Assembly: GCA_038496445.1 (NCBI GenBank)
Contig: JALMLS010000397.1
Location: forward strand, 310,001-374,000
Length of the DNA stretch: 64,000 nucleotides
Origin: Trichosphaerium sp. ATCC 40318
Lineage: Eukaryota > Discosea > Flabellinia > Trichosidae
Direction of reading: 5' to 3'
Positions 1 to 11,515 of the stretch are shown piece by piece. Positions within the stretch are counted from its first letter, which is position 1. Each line of letters begins with the position of its first letter. A model generated the notes under the pieces. The model saw only the letters and a program-made list of their open reading frames with translations, did no database searches and was not told where the DNA came from. The position numbers were made by a program, and so were the translations under genes.

Positions 1-1
1 A

Positions 2-3000
2 CGTAAACGACAGTCTTTTGAACATAACGACATGACTTCTTCAGCTTTTGATGAGTCTATAGATGCTATGGAACCACAAATAGATGAAGAGTTTGGTAAT
101 GCTATTTCTAATACGAAAATTACAATCATTTAAAATTAAGCAAGAGCTTACTAACTCAACTGATTTTAGCGTTTCCTCCTCTTGAATTTGGTGATGCAGA
201 TGCTAGTCTGGATTTCCCAGAGGGTGATGTTATGGATTTTGATATCGACAACCAAGTAGCAAGCACACCTGCAAAGATGGTACCCAGCAAAAAAACTTGA
301 TGCCAAACTGACCAATCAATAGAAAAGTCCGCAAAAAACAGATGGTGGTTCGCCTAAGACACCAGAGTCTGATACGTAAGTTTTTACGACATACTATGTG
401 TTCTAAAAACGTACCTAGGAATAAGTCTCTATCTATGCAGTCGCCATTTAAAGTCAACTTTTCACCAACTCCCAAGAAAAAATTTAACCGATTACGTCGT
501 GGAACACAACCTCAAGAACCAAGCACCCCTAGTTCAAGCGAATCTAAAAATTCACAACCTGTGAACATTAATATCACATTCTCACCAACGCCTAAGAAGA
601 AATTAAGCCGTCTTCGTCGTGGATCACAAAATAATACAGTCATTGATGTGACAAGCTCTCAAGAGTCATCTATTGACGACTCAGTATGGTCAAACGCTAA
701 AGGCCGAGGTGGACAAAATTTTATTGATGATGAGTGCAAGTACGTTAATATTAATCTCATTTTATTGAAATCACGTGGGAGCTTAGCTTATTGTTATTTT
801 TAGCGTATCTAAAGGAGGTGATTCAAGTGATGATTTTGAAGGTTGGGGAGAGGCTTCTCAGGCGACTAGAGACTTTGTTGTGGATGACAGCCCTATTAGA
901 TCTAATCATGCTATGTACTATCAGTCATTAAGTTCACAACAACCTGTACGTCCTGCTGGATTTGGCACACCAAAAAGACATGCAAACAGAAATCGTTATA
1001 GAATGGACAAAGTACCCATTCGATCTCCTGGTACGCCCACCCCAACTACAAAATTCTTTATTACTAGCAATAAGGCTAAGTCATCATTTTTTAGTCCCTG
1101 ATACACAAGTACCACCACAAGATGATTCATTACTTGAAGACCTTGTACTTGATGATTTTGCAGATTTTGAGGTATGGGTTTTTTTCATTTGCCTGGGTTT
1201 TCTTTTCTAACATCGCATAGCTCGCACATGAAACACAAGGGCGAATAGCAAATAGTCAATCTCAAAAAGGGTCTCCTCTAAAGTCACCTTCGCCAAAGCC
1301 TCGGTTTAGTCCAAGGAAGTTCATTGCCCCAAAAGTAGCAACACAAAGACCTAAAAAATCACCTATTAAAAAACAAGCCATACCAAAAACACCCAAACAA
1401 TCAACGCCAACCAAAAAAGCATTGTTTGATACTGTAAATTTACCAAAACCTGGTATTGGGAGTCAATCACAAGGCACTAAGAGTAAGCCACAAGACAATA
1501 TTCAACAGAATACAAATGGTGAAGATCCATACGTGCGTATACTGCTGCTCTTCCTAATGTACTTATTTACATTCTGTAGGCTTGGATACTTGCTAAGTTT
1601 AAGCCTTGTCCTATTATGGGTCATGCGAATAGACCTGCTCCTCCTTTGAGAGGTACGTTTGTTTATTGTTCTTTCTTTTTTCTGACTTTTTTTGTTCAGG
1701 CAAAAAACCATTACCTGATGGATCTCCTACTAGTTTAGAAGGGCAATCTATACTTGTTACTGGTGTATTAGATTCTTTAGATAGAAAGGAGTGCGAAAAG
1801 CTAATAATAAAACATGGAGGAAAGGTTTCTAGGTCAGTTTGTAAAAAAACAACCTGTGTTGTCTTTGGTAATTTCTACGGTCGTTCCAAGCTTGAAAAGG
1901 TCAAGACTGGGTATGTCAAGTATTTATGTTTATACCATTGCGTCATCTAATGTTCTTTGTTAGAGGTATCAAAGCTGTTGATGAAGACATGCTGTTTGCT
2001 ATGATTTCTGGTCAGCAACTAAACAAAAGCCCACAACAAGCTTCCGAGAATAGTTTTGCAAATGATGATGTTCAAGCAACACAGCTTTCTCACCAACACA
2101 CACCTACACTAAAAACGTGAGTTTATTTTAGACTTTCCTTGGTTTCATTAGTAACTTACGCACCTGTATAGACCTACAAAAGTAACACCACCTGCATCAG
2201 ATGTAGCAAGTCCTGTACTATTTGCATCGCCTGATAATTTCTCTTTGCAACCAGCAAACAAAGATCAGGATGCAACACCTAAGGACTCAATGTTTGAACA
2301 GTCTACCCCACCATCAGAGGTATGTAATCAAACCAAAAAGAATCTAGAATCGATACTAAGATTGTTTTAGCGTGACCTTATTGGTCAATCTGCTCCTATT
2401 GATGATAGTAATGTATTCTCCTTGGTTTTTGATGAAGATGAACAAGGAACAGGCGCAATGGATGCGGATGGTACTGATATATTTGGTCCACCTACATCTG
2501 TGCAACCAAGTACAAACGCTATTACTGAAAGTGAAGCAGCACATCCACCAAAAAAATCAGCTGTTCCAAAACCTATGGAATTGGTACAAAAAGAAGTTTG
2601 TAACAGTTTCTCACCTCTTTTCTCTACAGATTGGTTCTCCTTCCTTCAAAGGCAAGGTCGCTTTGTTTACAGGCGAGTCTGGTACATCTGTATCTACCAT
2701 GCTACGTCGTGAATTAAACGTAGCATTCTTGTACAACAAAAACATTGGAACAGGTTCGTTGTTTGTTGAAGCAATGTTTGTTTCTTTCTACTAATATCTT
2801 TTTAAGGTGTATACATACTTGGTCCTTCTGGTGCTGCTGTATTACACATGACAAGAAAGCGTGCTTTAGATATGTTCTATTCTAAGAAACGCAATAATAA
2901 CAACCCGAACCCGCTCTTGGAGAGATTGATAAAACTTGGAGAAAAGTATTCAATTGTTTACTTTATTGTTCAAGATAACGAAAACGACACTGGCCTGTAC

Positions 3001-3480
3001 GTTAACATTTGCTTGCGCTTTTTTATTTTTCTATATGTTTGTGGCACGTGGTTTGACACGTGTTGTTAGGGTATTCACAAACAGCACTAAAACAAGTGGT
3101 ATGTTTTTCGAGTTGGCTTTAAAGAGAGATTGGCCAAACCTTCAACTCTTGACAACATCATCTACAAGAGATTCTGCTGAGATGATATTAAAGCTGGCCA
3201 AGCGTGAGATTGGAAGTAGTGGTAGTCTAGATGTTTCTCTTGAATTTATAGAGCGTAATCAAGACGTATGCGAGGTGTTTTGTTGATTGTGAAGCTGATT
3301 TTTTTGTAGGCAATCAATGTGCTGATTGAGATTAATTGGATTAACATTTTTCATGCTATCAGGCTTTTGGAAAAGTTTGGTAACCTTGCTGGTATATGTC
3401 AAGCTACAGCTTCAGATCTTTCACTTGTTATTGGAGACATTGCTAGTTTAGTTCATAATATGCTACATCAAACGTTTTAA
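2..3480 (+). CDS. BRCT-domain protein with FAAP24/ERCC4-like C-terminus (5' partial)
   Basis: The gene enters from the left edge, so its start is missing. About 15 short exons can be joined in one frame to the stop at 3478-3480. The first third is a basic, Ser/Pro-rich linker with two copies of a motif, FSPTPKKK-x-x-RLRRG (about 454-500 and 580-631). A BRCT domain follows (about 1700-2010), with the motifs GKPLP/SLEGQSILVTGVL and KLIIKHGGKVSRSVCKKT, closest to the BRCT of replication factor C subunit 1. After an acidic linker, the C-terminus (2630-3480) reads like FAAP24: a degenerate ERCC4 nuclease fold (VYFIVQDNENDTG, then SGMFFELALKRDWP) and a helix-hairpin-helix end (RLLEKFGNLAGI). No AAA+ motor is present, so it is not RFC1. 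A role in DNA repair or the replication-fork response is inferred. BRCT is confident; the FAAP24 match is moderate, with another ERCC4/XPF relative the alternative. Confidence 0.72.
454..640 (+). repeat. Two-copy coding repeat in the BRCT protein
   Basis: Two copies of a 17-residue basic motif, FSPTPKKK-(F/L)-(N/S)-RLRRG-(T/S)-Q, lie about 40 residues apart in the same exon. The S/T-P site next to a Lys/Arg cluster resembles a phosphorylatable nuclear-localisation or DNA/PCNA-binding short motif. That role is inferred; the duplication itself is plain. Confidence 0.7.
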
Positions 3481-3905
3481 TGGACATGGACGTCACAAAA
3501 CAAACCCAACATAGTATTTTTAAAACTCCCCTTGTATAAAGCAAATTTTTTTTTACACTTTTTGGTGAATCAGATAAAGTATTGTACATAAACAAACTCC
3601 TACTTTGAGGTTGCAACAAACCCTGCCTATGTTTTTTTTTCTCGCTTTCACTCCTAGAGGCACGTACATAGGCTGACGCAATAATAGTAACAAGGTAGCT
3701 AAATTGTTCCAAGTTGAAACGTAAATAACCTGTCTAAATGCACAACAATATTGTTTTGCCATACCATCCCTTTTAACTACTCACTTACGCAATTACCCAG
3801 GGGTATCACATTGGAAAGGCCAGCGAATGGAACGGTATAGGCAATAAAACTCAATCAGAGCAAAGTCAACCTACTTCTCAGTAGAATATCAAGAACCAAG
3901 AACTG
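3481..3905. other. Intergenic spacer, nothing recognised
   Basis: This AT-rich spacer lies between the stop of the BRCT gene and the inferred start of the glycosidase, which run in the same direction. Short open frames on the minus strand lack family motifs and intron structure. It should hold the 3' end of one gene and the promoter of the next. Confidence 0.5.
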
Positions 3906-6709
3906 ATGAAGTACGTTAACGCTCTCTAGCGCAATAAATGTAGTTTTGCGCCTAAAATTGATGCACTTTGTAGCGTTAACGCGGTTTTAACCGTTTTTCT
4001 GTTCGCACTCTGTGTTACAGCGTCTACGATACCAAATTACCACGCCTGCACAGACGCAGTGTCAAAAGGACTGCCGTATTGTGATACATCTCTTACACAC
4101 GATGAACGGCTCTCTTATTTCACCAAGACGTTAACCTTGGCTGAAAAGATTACATTATTAACTTCTGAACCTGATATCAACTCTTGCCCCGTGAAAGCCG
4201 CTGGTATAGAAAGAATACACCTACCACAATACATGTGGCTTACAGAAACAAACACAGGAACGTTTTATCTCTCATCACGTGCTGTGTACCACAAAATAAG
4301 GTTGAAGCGTTTTTGTATTAATTTTGTTTTTAGGTGTCGCATCTGCTTGCTTATCACCTACTCAATGCGCTACAACTTTCATAGGACCAATGGGTTTAGG
4401 TAGGTCTATTTTAGTTAGATTTTTCTGTGACTGTCACTTCTAGGCGCTTCTTTCAATAGGAGTTCTTGGTACGCTAAAGGAGATGTCATCAGCACAGGTA
4501 AACCATTTACATCGACTTTTCCAAACCAGTCTTTTTTGGCTTGTGTGCGACTTTTATTGTGACCCCTTTTGTTTAGAGATGCGTGCTTTCAATAACCATG
4601 GTGGTGTTCGTGCTATCGATGGAAAAGGAGGCCCTTGGCCTATTGGAATCGACGGATTCGGTCCAAATATAAATATAGCACGTGATCCAAGATTTGGAAG
4701 AACTTCTGAGTTGCCTTCAGAAGATCCTTTCCTTACAGGTAGTTATGCTACAGAATACGTTACTGGTATACAACAAGTAGATTCAAAAGGTACGCAATAA
4801 ATAAAAGCACATGACTACGTCAGTAGTAGCAGCAACTCGAGGTTATTTCTAACCAACAAAAAAAATTAGGTTACATCAAGATGTTGGCTTACTTGAAGCA
4901 CTTTACAGCTTATTCTGTTGAAACGAATCGAGGACACGATAATCATAACATATCTATGTATGACTTTTGGGATACTTACCTACCTGCCTATGAAATGGCC
5001 ATGACAAAGGCTCATGCTAGTGGTGTTATGTGTAGTTATAACGGAGAAAATGGTCATCCTAGTTGCGCAAATGATTACTTATTAAATCAGGTATTGAGGA
5101 AAAAATGGAACAGCCCTAATGCTCTCGTAATGACTGATTGTGGTGTAATATCTAACCTCCTCGGACCTCCTGCGAATGCACCTTCAGATATGGCAGCTGT
5201 GGCATGGGCTATTAATAACGGAACAGATATTGAAGCCGGTAACACTTACTTTCGATCAAGCCTTCAAAACGCAATTGAAGCAGGTTTGACTACAGAAAAA
5301 GCTGTTGACACTTCGATTACACGTGCCATGAGACAACTCATGAACGCTGGTAGATTTGACCCTGTTGAAAGTGTGTCCTGGACAAATATTCCAGCAGATG
5401 CTATTGGATCAGCAGCTCATAAACAAGTCAACTACGAAGCAGCTCTTCAATCGTTTGTTTTATTGAAAAATGAAAAAAATATTATTCCGTTCAAATCATC
5501 AACTCCAAACATCGCTGTTGTGGGTCCTCAAGGTGTTGCTCAGTATGGATTACTATCTGATTACTTTGGAGATAGAGTGTGTTATTCTCCACCAGGATCT
5601 CCGGCCACGTATGAGTGTATTCAAACAATCGGCGAAGCAATCACAAAAGCAAACACATTTGGTAAAACATCAGTGGCAAAAGGTGTTGATGTGAACTCAA
5701 ACGACACTTCCGGAATCATTGCTGCAATTGATGCTGCTATGGATTCTGATGTTATTATTTTGGTTCTAGGTATTGATAGAACAATTGAACATGAAGGTAT
5801 CGATAGAAAGACAATAACATTGCCGGGATTGCAAGAAGATTTCGCGAACAAGATATTTGGACTAGGAAAGCCTACTGTTCTCGTTCTTGTGAATGGCGGT
5901 GTTCTTGGTATTGATGACTTGATATCTAAAGCAGATGTTATAATAGAAGCCTTTAATCCTGCTCTAGAAGGTGCAAGAGCTCTAGCAGATACTCTATTCG
6001 GTAAGACTTCAATTCGAAAAAAAAAACTTGGAAAGACAAAAATTGATCATGAGTGTTTTATTTTCCCTTTTTTGATGTTTTACCTTGTGATTCTCTAGTA
6101 CAATATTATTTGTACATACTCATACAACTTTTATTGCGAAGAAAATTCCTTGATGGATTTTATGATTAAATCAAAAAAAAATTGCTGATGTATTTGGTTT
6201 TAGGTCATCAAAACCGTTGGGGAAAATTACCTGTTACTATGTATCCTGCAGATTATATTAATCAAGTTAACCTTTTCGACTTTGATATGAGTAAACCTCC
6301 TGGTAGGACTTATAGATACTATACAGGTCAACCTCTATTCCCATTCGGGTTCGGATTAAGTATGACAACATTCAACTTTACAGTACAACAAACGGAAAGA
6401 CTTGTATTTTCTTGTACTGTAAACAATATCGGATCTATGGATGGTGATGAAGTTATTATGGTCTATCACGTTGCTGGTCCTAGTATTCGAGTTAGAGCAA
6501 AGCATCCAGTACCTCTACGGGCTTTGGTTGGTTTTGATAGGGTGTCGGTTAAAAAGGGATCAAGTGGGAATGTTAAATTCTCTTTTGAAGAAGATGTTAT
6601 CTCACTTGTTAATGCTAAAGGTGATAAGATGTTATATGAAGGTGACCACTTTCTTGTTTTCTCAAGAGGATATGGAGAAGAGATTGTTGTACCCGTACAT
6701 TACCCTTAA
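3906..6709 (+). CDS. Secreted GH3 beta-glucosidase/beta-xylosidase
   Basis: A glycoside hydrolase family 3 enzyme, probably releasing xylose, arabinose or glucose from plant or fungal polysaccharide in the food vacuole or outside the cell. Seven exons join. I place the start at ATG 3906 followed by a 33-nt intron (3911-3943), which yields a hydrophobic leader (NAVLTVFLFALCVTAS) consistent with a signal peptide. GH3 landmarks in order are GPNINIARDPRFGRTSE, YLKHFTAYSVE, the nucleophile region LVMTDCGVI (Asp) at about 5130, VLLKNEKNIIPF, the second-domain segment VLVLVNGG, and a C-terminal fibronectin-III-like segment after YYTGQPLFPFGFGLS. The order resembles plant-type beta-xylosidases. The usual SEALHGV motif is replaced by TETNTG, so substrate choice is uncertain. 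The signal peptide depends on the first intron being real. Confidence 0.9.
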
Positions 6710-6985
6710 AATAAGCACTGTATATCGAGTGTAAACCGAAAGAATAAAATGCAAAAAAAAAACTGCCTACAGACAAGTCAATGAACTGAGCGTTAACAGG
6801 ACCATACCTTCAGCAAGGAATCAAACAAGTCAAAAATGATAAAAAAACGGCTGGAATCAGACTTGACCCACGTGATTGTTCACGTGCAACAAAAGTTAAA
6901 ATGAAGACAGAAAATACTCGAAAAATAAGTAAAGGGGTGACATATTTGAACGTGCTAAATACATTGGTTTTTTTTATCTACTTTG
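6710..6985. other. Convergent spacer with paired CACGTG sites
   Basis: The spacer lies between two convergent genes. It carries two CACGTG hexamers 12 bp apart (6869-6874 and 6881-6886). No gene is visible. Confidence 0.5.
6869..6886. promoter_or_regulatory. Tandem CACGTG pair
   Basis: Two perfect CACGTG palindromes are spaced 12 bp start to start between convergent genes. They look like E-box/G-box sites, but the position (3' of both genes) argues against a simple promoter role. Confidence 0.25.
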
Positions 6986-7615
6986 TCATTGAACAAATTT
7001 TACAATTTTTGATTGTGCTGCTGAGCAGTGAGGAGAATTAACGACAACACAAAGTTCCCGTGTTTTGCCTTCTGAACGCTTAGAGTCTGGGTTTTTACCA
7101 ATATCATCAATATAAGTACTTTCAAGACTTATAGATAGTCTTTTCTTCTTTGGTGAAGCTTCTTCAGGTACTGTTTTTATCGTATGCTTCTTATACTCCT
7201 TTGATATACTTGATTTACGCTGCCTGGATGACCCTGCTATAGATTTACTCCTTTCTCGTCTTTTCTTTGCTGATAGTTTCTTTGAAGGCTCGCTAGCCCG
7301 CCTTTTGCTACGAGATGATGATGACGAAGACGCTAGCGAAGGAGACGTTGAAGCTGTGGACGATACTAAATCTCGTCTTGCCTTAGTATTAGCTGCAAAG
7401 AGATAGTTGTTTCTTCGCAACAATTTGTTATCCTCTCTGAGTGCCTTTACTGTCTTTTCAAGCTCACGGATACGTAAGTACATAACCAACTTTTGATGCT
7501 GTAATTCTTCTAGTTGAACTGCTTGACCACACGCTAGTGCTTTATAGTCATGTAGCTCTGTTGTACTGTTCTTAAGTAATTGCTCTAGCATCTTGTTATT
7601 CCTGACAAGTTCCAT
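6986..7615 (-). CDS. Basic coiled-coil nuclear protein, possibly shugoshin-like
   Basis: A single-exon frame of 209 residues with ATG at 7615. Residues 1 to about 75 form a heptad-rich, leucine-rich coiled coil (LEELQHQKLVMYLRIRELEK, then LREDNKLLRRNN). The remainder is Ser/Lys/Arg-rich, with serine runs and several nuclear-localisation-type clusters (SKRRASEPSKK, SAKKRRERSK). An N-terminal coiled coil of the form N-K-x-L, followed by a disordered basic tail, is the layout of shugoshins, which protect centromeric cohesin. I do not see a convincing C-terminal shugoshin motif, so this is only a suggestion. A bZIP-like or other chromatin protein fits as well. It is divergent from the 8047 gene. 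Confidence 0.5.
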   Translation of the reverse strand: MELVRNNKMLEQLLKNSTTELHDYKALACGQAVQLEELQHQKLVMYLRIRELEKTVKALREDNKLLRRNNYLFAANTKARRDLVSSTASTSPSLASSSSSSRSKRRASEPSKKLSAKKRRERSKSIAGSSRQRKSSISKEYKKHTIKTVPEEASPKKKRLSISLESTYIDDIGKNPDSKRSEGKTRELCVVVNSPHCSAAQSKIVKFVQ

Positions 7616-8046
7616 GACTTGATTGGGTTGCGTAGCACCCTGTTTGTTTTGATTCTATTGAGTTGCAACTATGCTGCAACCTTTTGCACGGATTTACTAC
7701 AACATCGTTAATCAACGTTATGAATGAAACGCTGAGAAGAAGGGAAAACAAGAAACAAACAAGCATAGGCAAGATTTTGAAGTTAATTATAAAACAACGG
7801 TTATTAGTTCCCATTCGCGTAGGCACATGTTTGACGTATGATATATAGCGTATAAAGCGATTTTTAGAGTAAAGCAACGCAACAATAACTTTAGCGTGTA
7901 GTACCTATTATCGCGTGTTTAAAGTTATCTCGCTCGTTTGTTTAGGTGCGCAAATGGATTGTTTTGGCAAGCAATAAAGTAATTGACTTTTTTTAGCTGT
8001 TTTTTTTAAATTGCCTTACAAATCAACGTGTGAAACGCGTGGCGCC
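7616..8046. other. Divergent intergenic region (shared promoter)
   Basis: The spacer of 431 bp separates the start of the minus-strand coiled-coil gene from the start of the plus-strand gene at 8047. It holds a short inverted repeat (GTTGCA 7662-7667 and TGCAAC 7675-7680) and a small hairpin at about 7625-7640. It presumably carries both promoters; I see no firm TATA element. Confidence 0.4.
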
Positions 8047-9910
8047 ATGAGCAACATTTCTGAAATAAAGAAAGGTAATTTACACTATTTTCTACACTTT
8101 ACATTACGTTAACCGTCTGTCGAGCTTAGATATTGAACGTGTATCTGTAGCGCTCCCCACAGGACTACAGGATACATTAAATGTCACCAGTCCTGAAACA
8201 GGGCGTGTCATAAAGAGTTTGCTGGCGAACCCTGATGAGCTCGAAAAAGTAACCGCAGGCTCTACTGTTGCCCAAACTATACAACCTGGACAAAATTGGG
8301 ACAAAGTAAACGTTCAACTTTTAGACAGCTCTCAATCAGCACCTAGTACGTAGAAATTGCAATCAATGGCTTACCGAATAGTAGTTGTAAGTAGCACAGC
8401 GTACAGTAAGGAAAATCCGATGGCTGGTATTCCTCTTGGTATGCAACCAGCCAAATCGATTGCCGTGTCTGTAACAGACCCCGACTCAATCCCTATTGCA
8501 ACAAACACGGCGTTTCCGGCGCAAGCAGGCGGTAAAGGTATTCAAAACGGTTTCGCGATAAAAGACGATCCTATGGACTACTTGGATAATATTAAAACGG
8601 TGAAACCAACAACTGGAGTCGTTAAAGCCGTAAAGATAAAAACTGAACCAAAGAGACCAAGAGTACAGCTCAAAGTCGTCAAACGTAACGGTATCAACTG
8701 GGGAAGGATTAAAAAATCAACTGTAGCAGCGAAGGTAGAAGCCATGTGCAAAGGTCTTCCTCCACGTTCTATCTCTCAGTATATCAACCCAACGTCTTTG
8801 CGCGTATCGCAAAACATGAAAATTTTGAACTACAAGTATGGTGCCGCCAGACGCTATCATGTAAGCTATCCTAACATCAGCATTACAGCAGTATTTGACG
8901 AGGTAAGAGTCGTTAAAAAGCTTTTAGAACAAAACGAATTTACAAACGAATTTACAGCCAATAATTTTTTCTCACGCGTTTAAAGACCAACCACAACCGT
9001 TGGTTCGGTATTATAACGCTCTAAGAACGAAACTACAAAAAACATTTCTATCAAGATTACCATTTCTCCGAGTTCGTTACTCCTCGTTCTTTATGTAGCT
9101 ATATATGTATGCTAATAATTCTATTAGGGAAATAGGAACCCTCAACGAATATACCAAAGGTGGACAAAGGCCGTAGAGCAACCTCAACAAACGATTCAAG
9201 CTGATCGTGTTCGAAGCATAGAAGCTCTACGAGCTTCTACCCCTGGTATGCAGACACGAGGACCTACAATATCAGGAGCGCCTCCAAATACTCGAGGTGG
9301 TATGCCAAGTCCAACGCCTGGTATGGCGCCTACATCAGGAATGCCAATGAGACATGGTAAGCCCCTTTTGTTTTGAAACTCTCGTTGCTTTTTTAGCTGT
9401 ACAAAAAAAAATTAAAACTTTTATTAGGAGTTACAGGAGCACGTGGTGCTATGGTGCCAGGCCACGCTGGCGTAAGCCCTCAAGGTATAATAGTGCTTTT
9501 GTTCCTTTTGAGCTTACTTTTTGCTAGGTATACCTGGAGGACCAGGACGGGGACAACCAGGACCACCAATTCGGTACGACACTAAATATTTGGATTACAA
9601 GGAAAACAGAAAGCACCCCTTTTCTTACAAATTTTACTCTTAGTGGCTTACCTGGTTCCAGGATTAATGCATCTATCCAAAACGGTCATAGAAGATTTGC
9701 TGCTGGAGGTGCGCAACCAATGGCAGGTGCAATGCAAAGAAACATGGGCGTTAGAGGTACACCGCTTAGAGTTTAATTCGTTTAATACTGACATTGTCAA
9801 ACTTATTAGTGCGGGGTGTTCCAGCGCCACAATATGCTACTAGAGGTTCTGGTATGCCAACAAGGTTAGTTCATGGTACACACCAGATGGGTACAAGACC
9901 TACAAGATAA
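8047..9910 (+). CDS. Unknown protein with Gly/Pro/Arg-rich C-terminus
   Basis: I do not recognise the family. Starting MSNISEIKK at 8047, about nine exons join to the stop at 9908-9910. The N-terminal part is a mixed globular sequence (LSSLDIERVSVALPTGLQ, then SLLANPDELEKV). The middle part is basic, with the segment VKRNGINWGRIKKS, then INPTSLRVSQNMKILNYKYG. The last third is low-complexity and rich in Gly, Pro, Met and Arg with many GM/PG/RG pairs (GGPGRGQPGPP, MGVRGVRG), like RNA-binding or condensate-forming tails. The short central intron (25 nt, 8901-8925) is inferred from frame continuity and is the least certain junction. A nuclear or RNA-associated role would be a guess from composition only. 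Confidence 0.65.
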
Positions 9911-11515
9911 GATAAATCTTATCTTGAGTTGATAGTAGATTATTAAAAAAACCCTAAATTGTACCATAAACTTCAAATACAAAAAAAAAAAAACAAACAC
10001 AATCAAACTGTAAATAAAAAACTGTTTAAATTTATTTGCATTAACTATTTGATGGCCAATTGATCAATTGTGATAAGCCTAGAAGAATTGAAAAACAAAA
10101 GCTTCATATTCTTCGTTGCACATTGCAACTTTTGTCATTGGTAGTTGCTTTTAAGCAGACATGCTGATTAAACATCTGTGATTGCAATCACATATGACAA
10201 ATCCATTTACAAAGTAGGTACTTTTCCAAGCGATAACCCAAGTGGCTCTGGTTGAATGAAGGGTAATGTACGGTTATTCTTTCCTGGATACTAAAAGCAC
10301 AAAAAGGAAGGTATTGGTGATTGCGTCAAGTGATTTGTAAGTCACACCTTAGAGGTGTGAGGGGGATGTTAGGAAGTCAATATGTTACAAGTTTTTAACA
10401 TATTGGTTCCGATGTTACGATGTATGGCATTACAGTGATTCTTCTCCTATTATTCTCTTTATTTTCTTAGACATTAAGTTAAATTCCGTTGTTTGAGTAT
10501 TCGATGAATCACTGTAACTTACAACGTGCTTAGCAATCACCAAACTTTTGCTTGGGATCTCTAACACATAGTGCACCATTATATTTACCATTCCAATAGT
10601 AAGAAGTCGTTGAAGAGTTTTTATAGATTGAGCTTTTCAACTGAAAAAAATTATGGGTTTGAAATCAGTTAAAACTGTTTATTCTCGCCAGTTTAGAAAA
10701 TTCATTTATTTCACCCACAGCCAATTGCATGCTACTGTGTTAAAACACAAGTACGGATAATAGTTGCCTTCTGTGTTCAATGAAATTTCGTATCTCAAAG
10801 AAAAATCTTATCTAAAATAGTCGTGGTACTGGCTTGTTCGTAGACCGCTGTAAACATAAACAAAGTTACCATACTAGATAAATTTGTTTTTCGCCGTTCG
10901 TGGGAAGGTTTCATCTGTGAATATGTTTGTAACGCTTGCATAAAGGTTAAAGGCACAAGGTGGGAGAAGACCTTAAGAAAGGGAAAAACATGTTTGCACT
11001 TAAAAGACACAGGAAAATCAACATTGTTGCTGGTATTAATATCAGTTAATGATCAAACTGGCTGGTGTTTGAGGGGTCAGGCAAAATCACAGTATTCGCC
11101 AGTAATTCAGCTTGAAAACTACTCATGCAACATGCATGTACTCAATGCTTGACAAAGCCATATTATGCCAACAGTTGAGCTCCTTCGAGTAACCTAATAT
11201 TTGCCACTTCACGTGCACTGTCAAACACAATATATCGTACAGCAACAGCTATTCCTAATGCAATTGAACGCTTTAAAATACCAGATAGGTTAATAGTGTA
11301 CAAGGTTCAAAGAAAAGGTTGTCACGTGTTTATGAGAAAAATAACAAAACGCTTTGTCAGTTAAAATGTGAGAACAAGTTAAAACCATTTGGCCACGAAA
11401 GGTTGTCCGAGTCGAAAATGCTCGCTTAACTAGTTTAGTCCGTTATTCGCCATTATTCTACACTACCGTTTAACTGTTAACTGCTCCTTGAAGTTTAGTT
11501 ATCTGATAATACAAA
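9911..11515. other. Long gene-free spacer
   Basis: This spacer of 1.6 kb has no protein gene I can support. It contains the self-complementary element at 10314-10543, listed separately. Two CACGTG hexamers (near 11211 and 11322) lie upstream of the RagA start. The 10795-11010 minus-strand open frame has no recognisable motif. Confidence 0.5.
10314..10543. ncRNA. Candidate structured non-coding RNA (multi-helix element)
   Basis: Five perfect nested or adjacent stems can be drawn. The outer stem is 10314-10324 with 10533-10543 (11 bp). Next is 10335-10341 with 10518-10524 (7 bp), stacked directly on 10430-10441 with 10506-10517 (12 bp). Two local hairpins sit between: 10342-10349/10353-10360 (8 bp, 3-nt loop) and 10378-10387/10396-10405 (10 bp, 8-nt loop). 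No open reading frame of note overlaps. I could not match it to U1-U6, SRP, RNase P/MRP or telomerase RNA. It may be a polymerase III-type RNA. A degenerate inverted-repeat element is the main alternative, although I see no clear target-site duplication. Strand is undetermined. Confidence 0.4.

Noticed and set aside
1666-2020. Replication factor C subunit 1
   Set aside because: The BRCT resembles RFC1, but there is no AAA+ Walker A/B clamp-loader sequence after it.
3443-3762. Overlapping minus-strand open frames
   Set aside because: They overlap the 3' end of the BRCT gene and lack any family motif.
8104-8304. Minus-strand open frame of 66 residues
   Set aside because: Shadow of the plus-strand exon of the gene starting at 8047, whose frame continues through several exons.
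10314-10543. Interpretation as a MITE transposon
   Set aside because: No clear target-site duplication and only 11-bp terminal repeats; kept as an alternative to a structured RNA, not as the main call.
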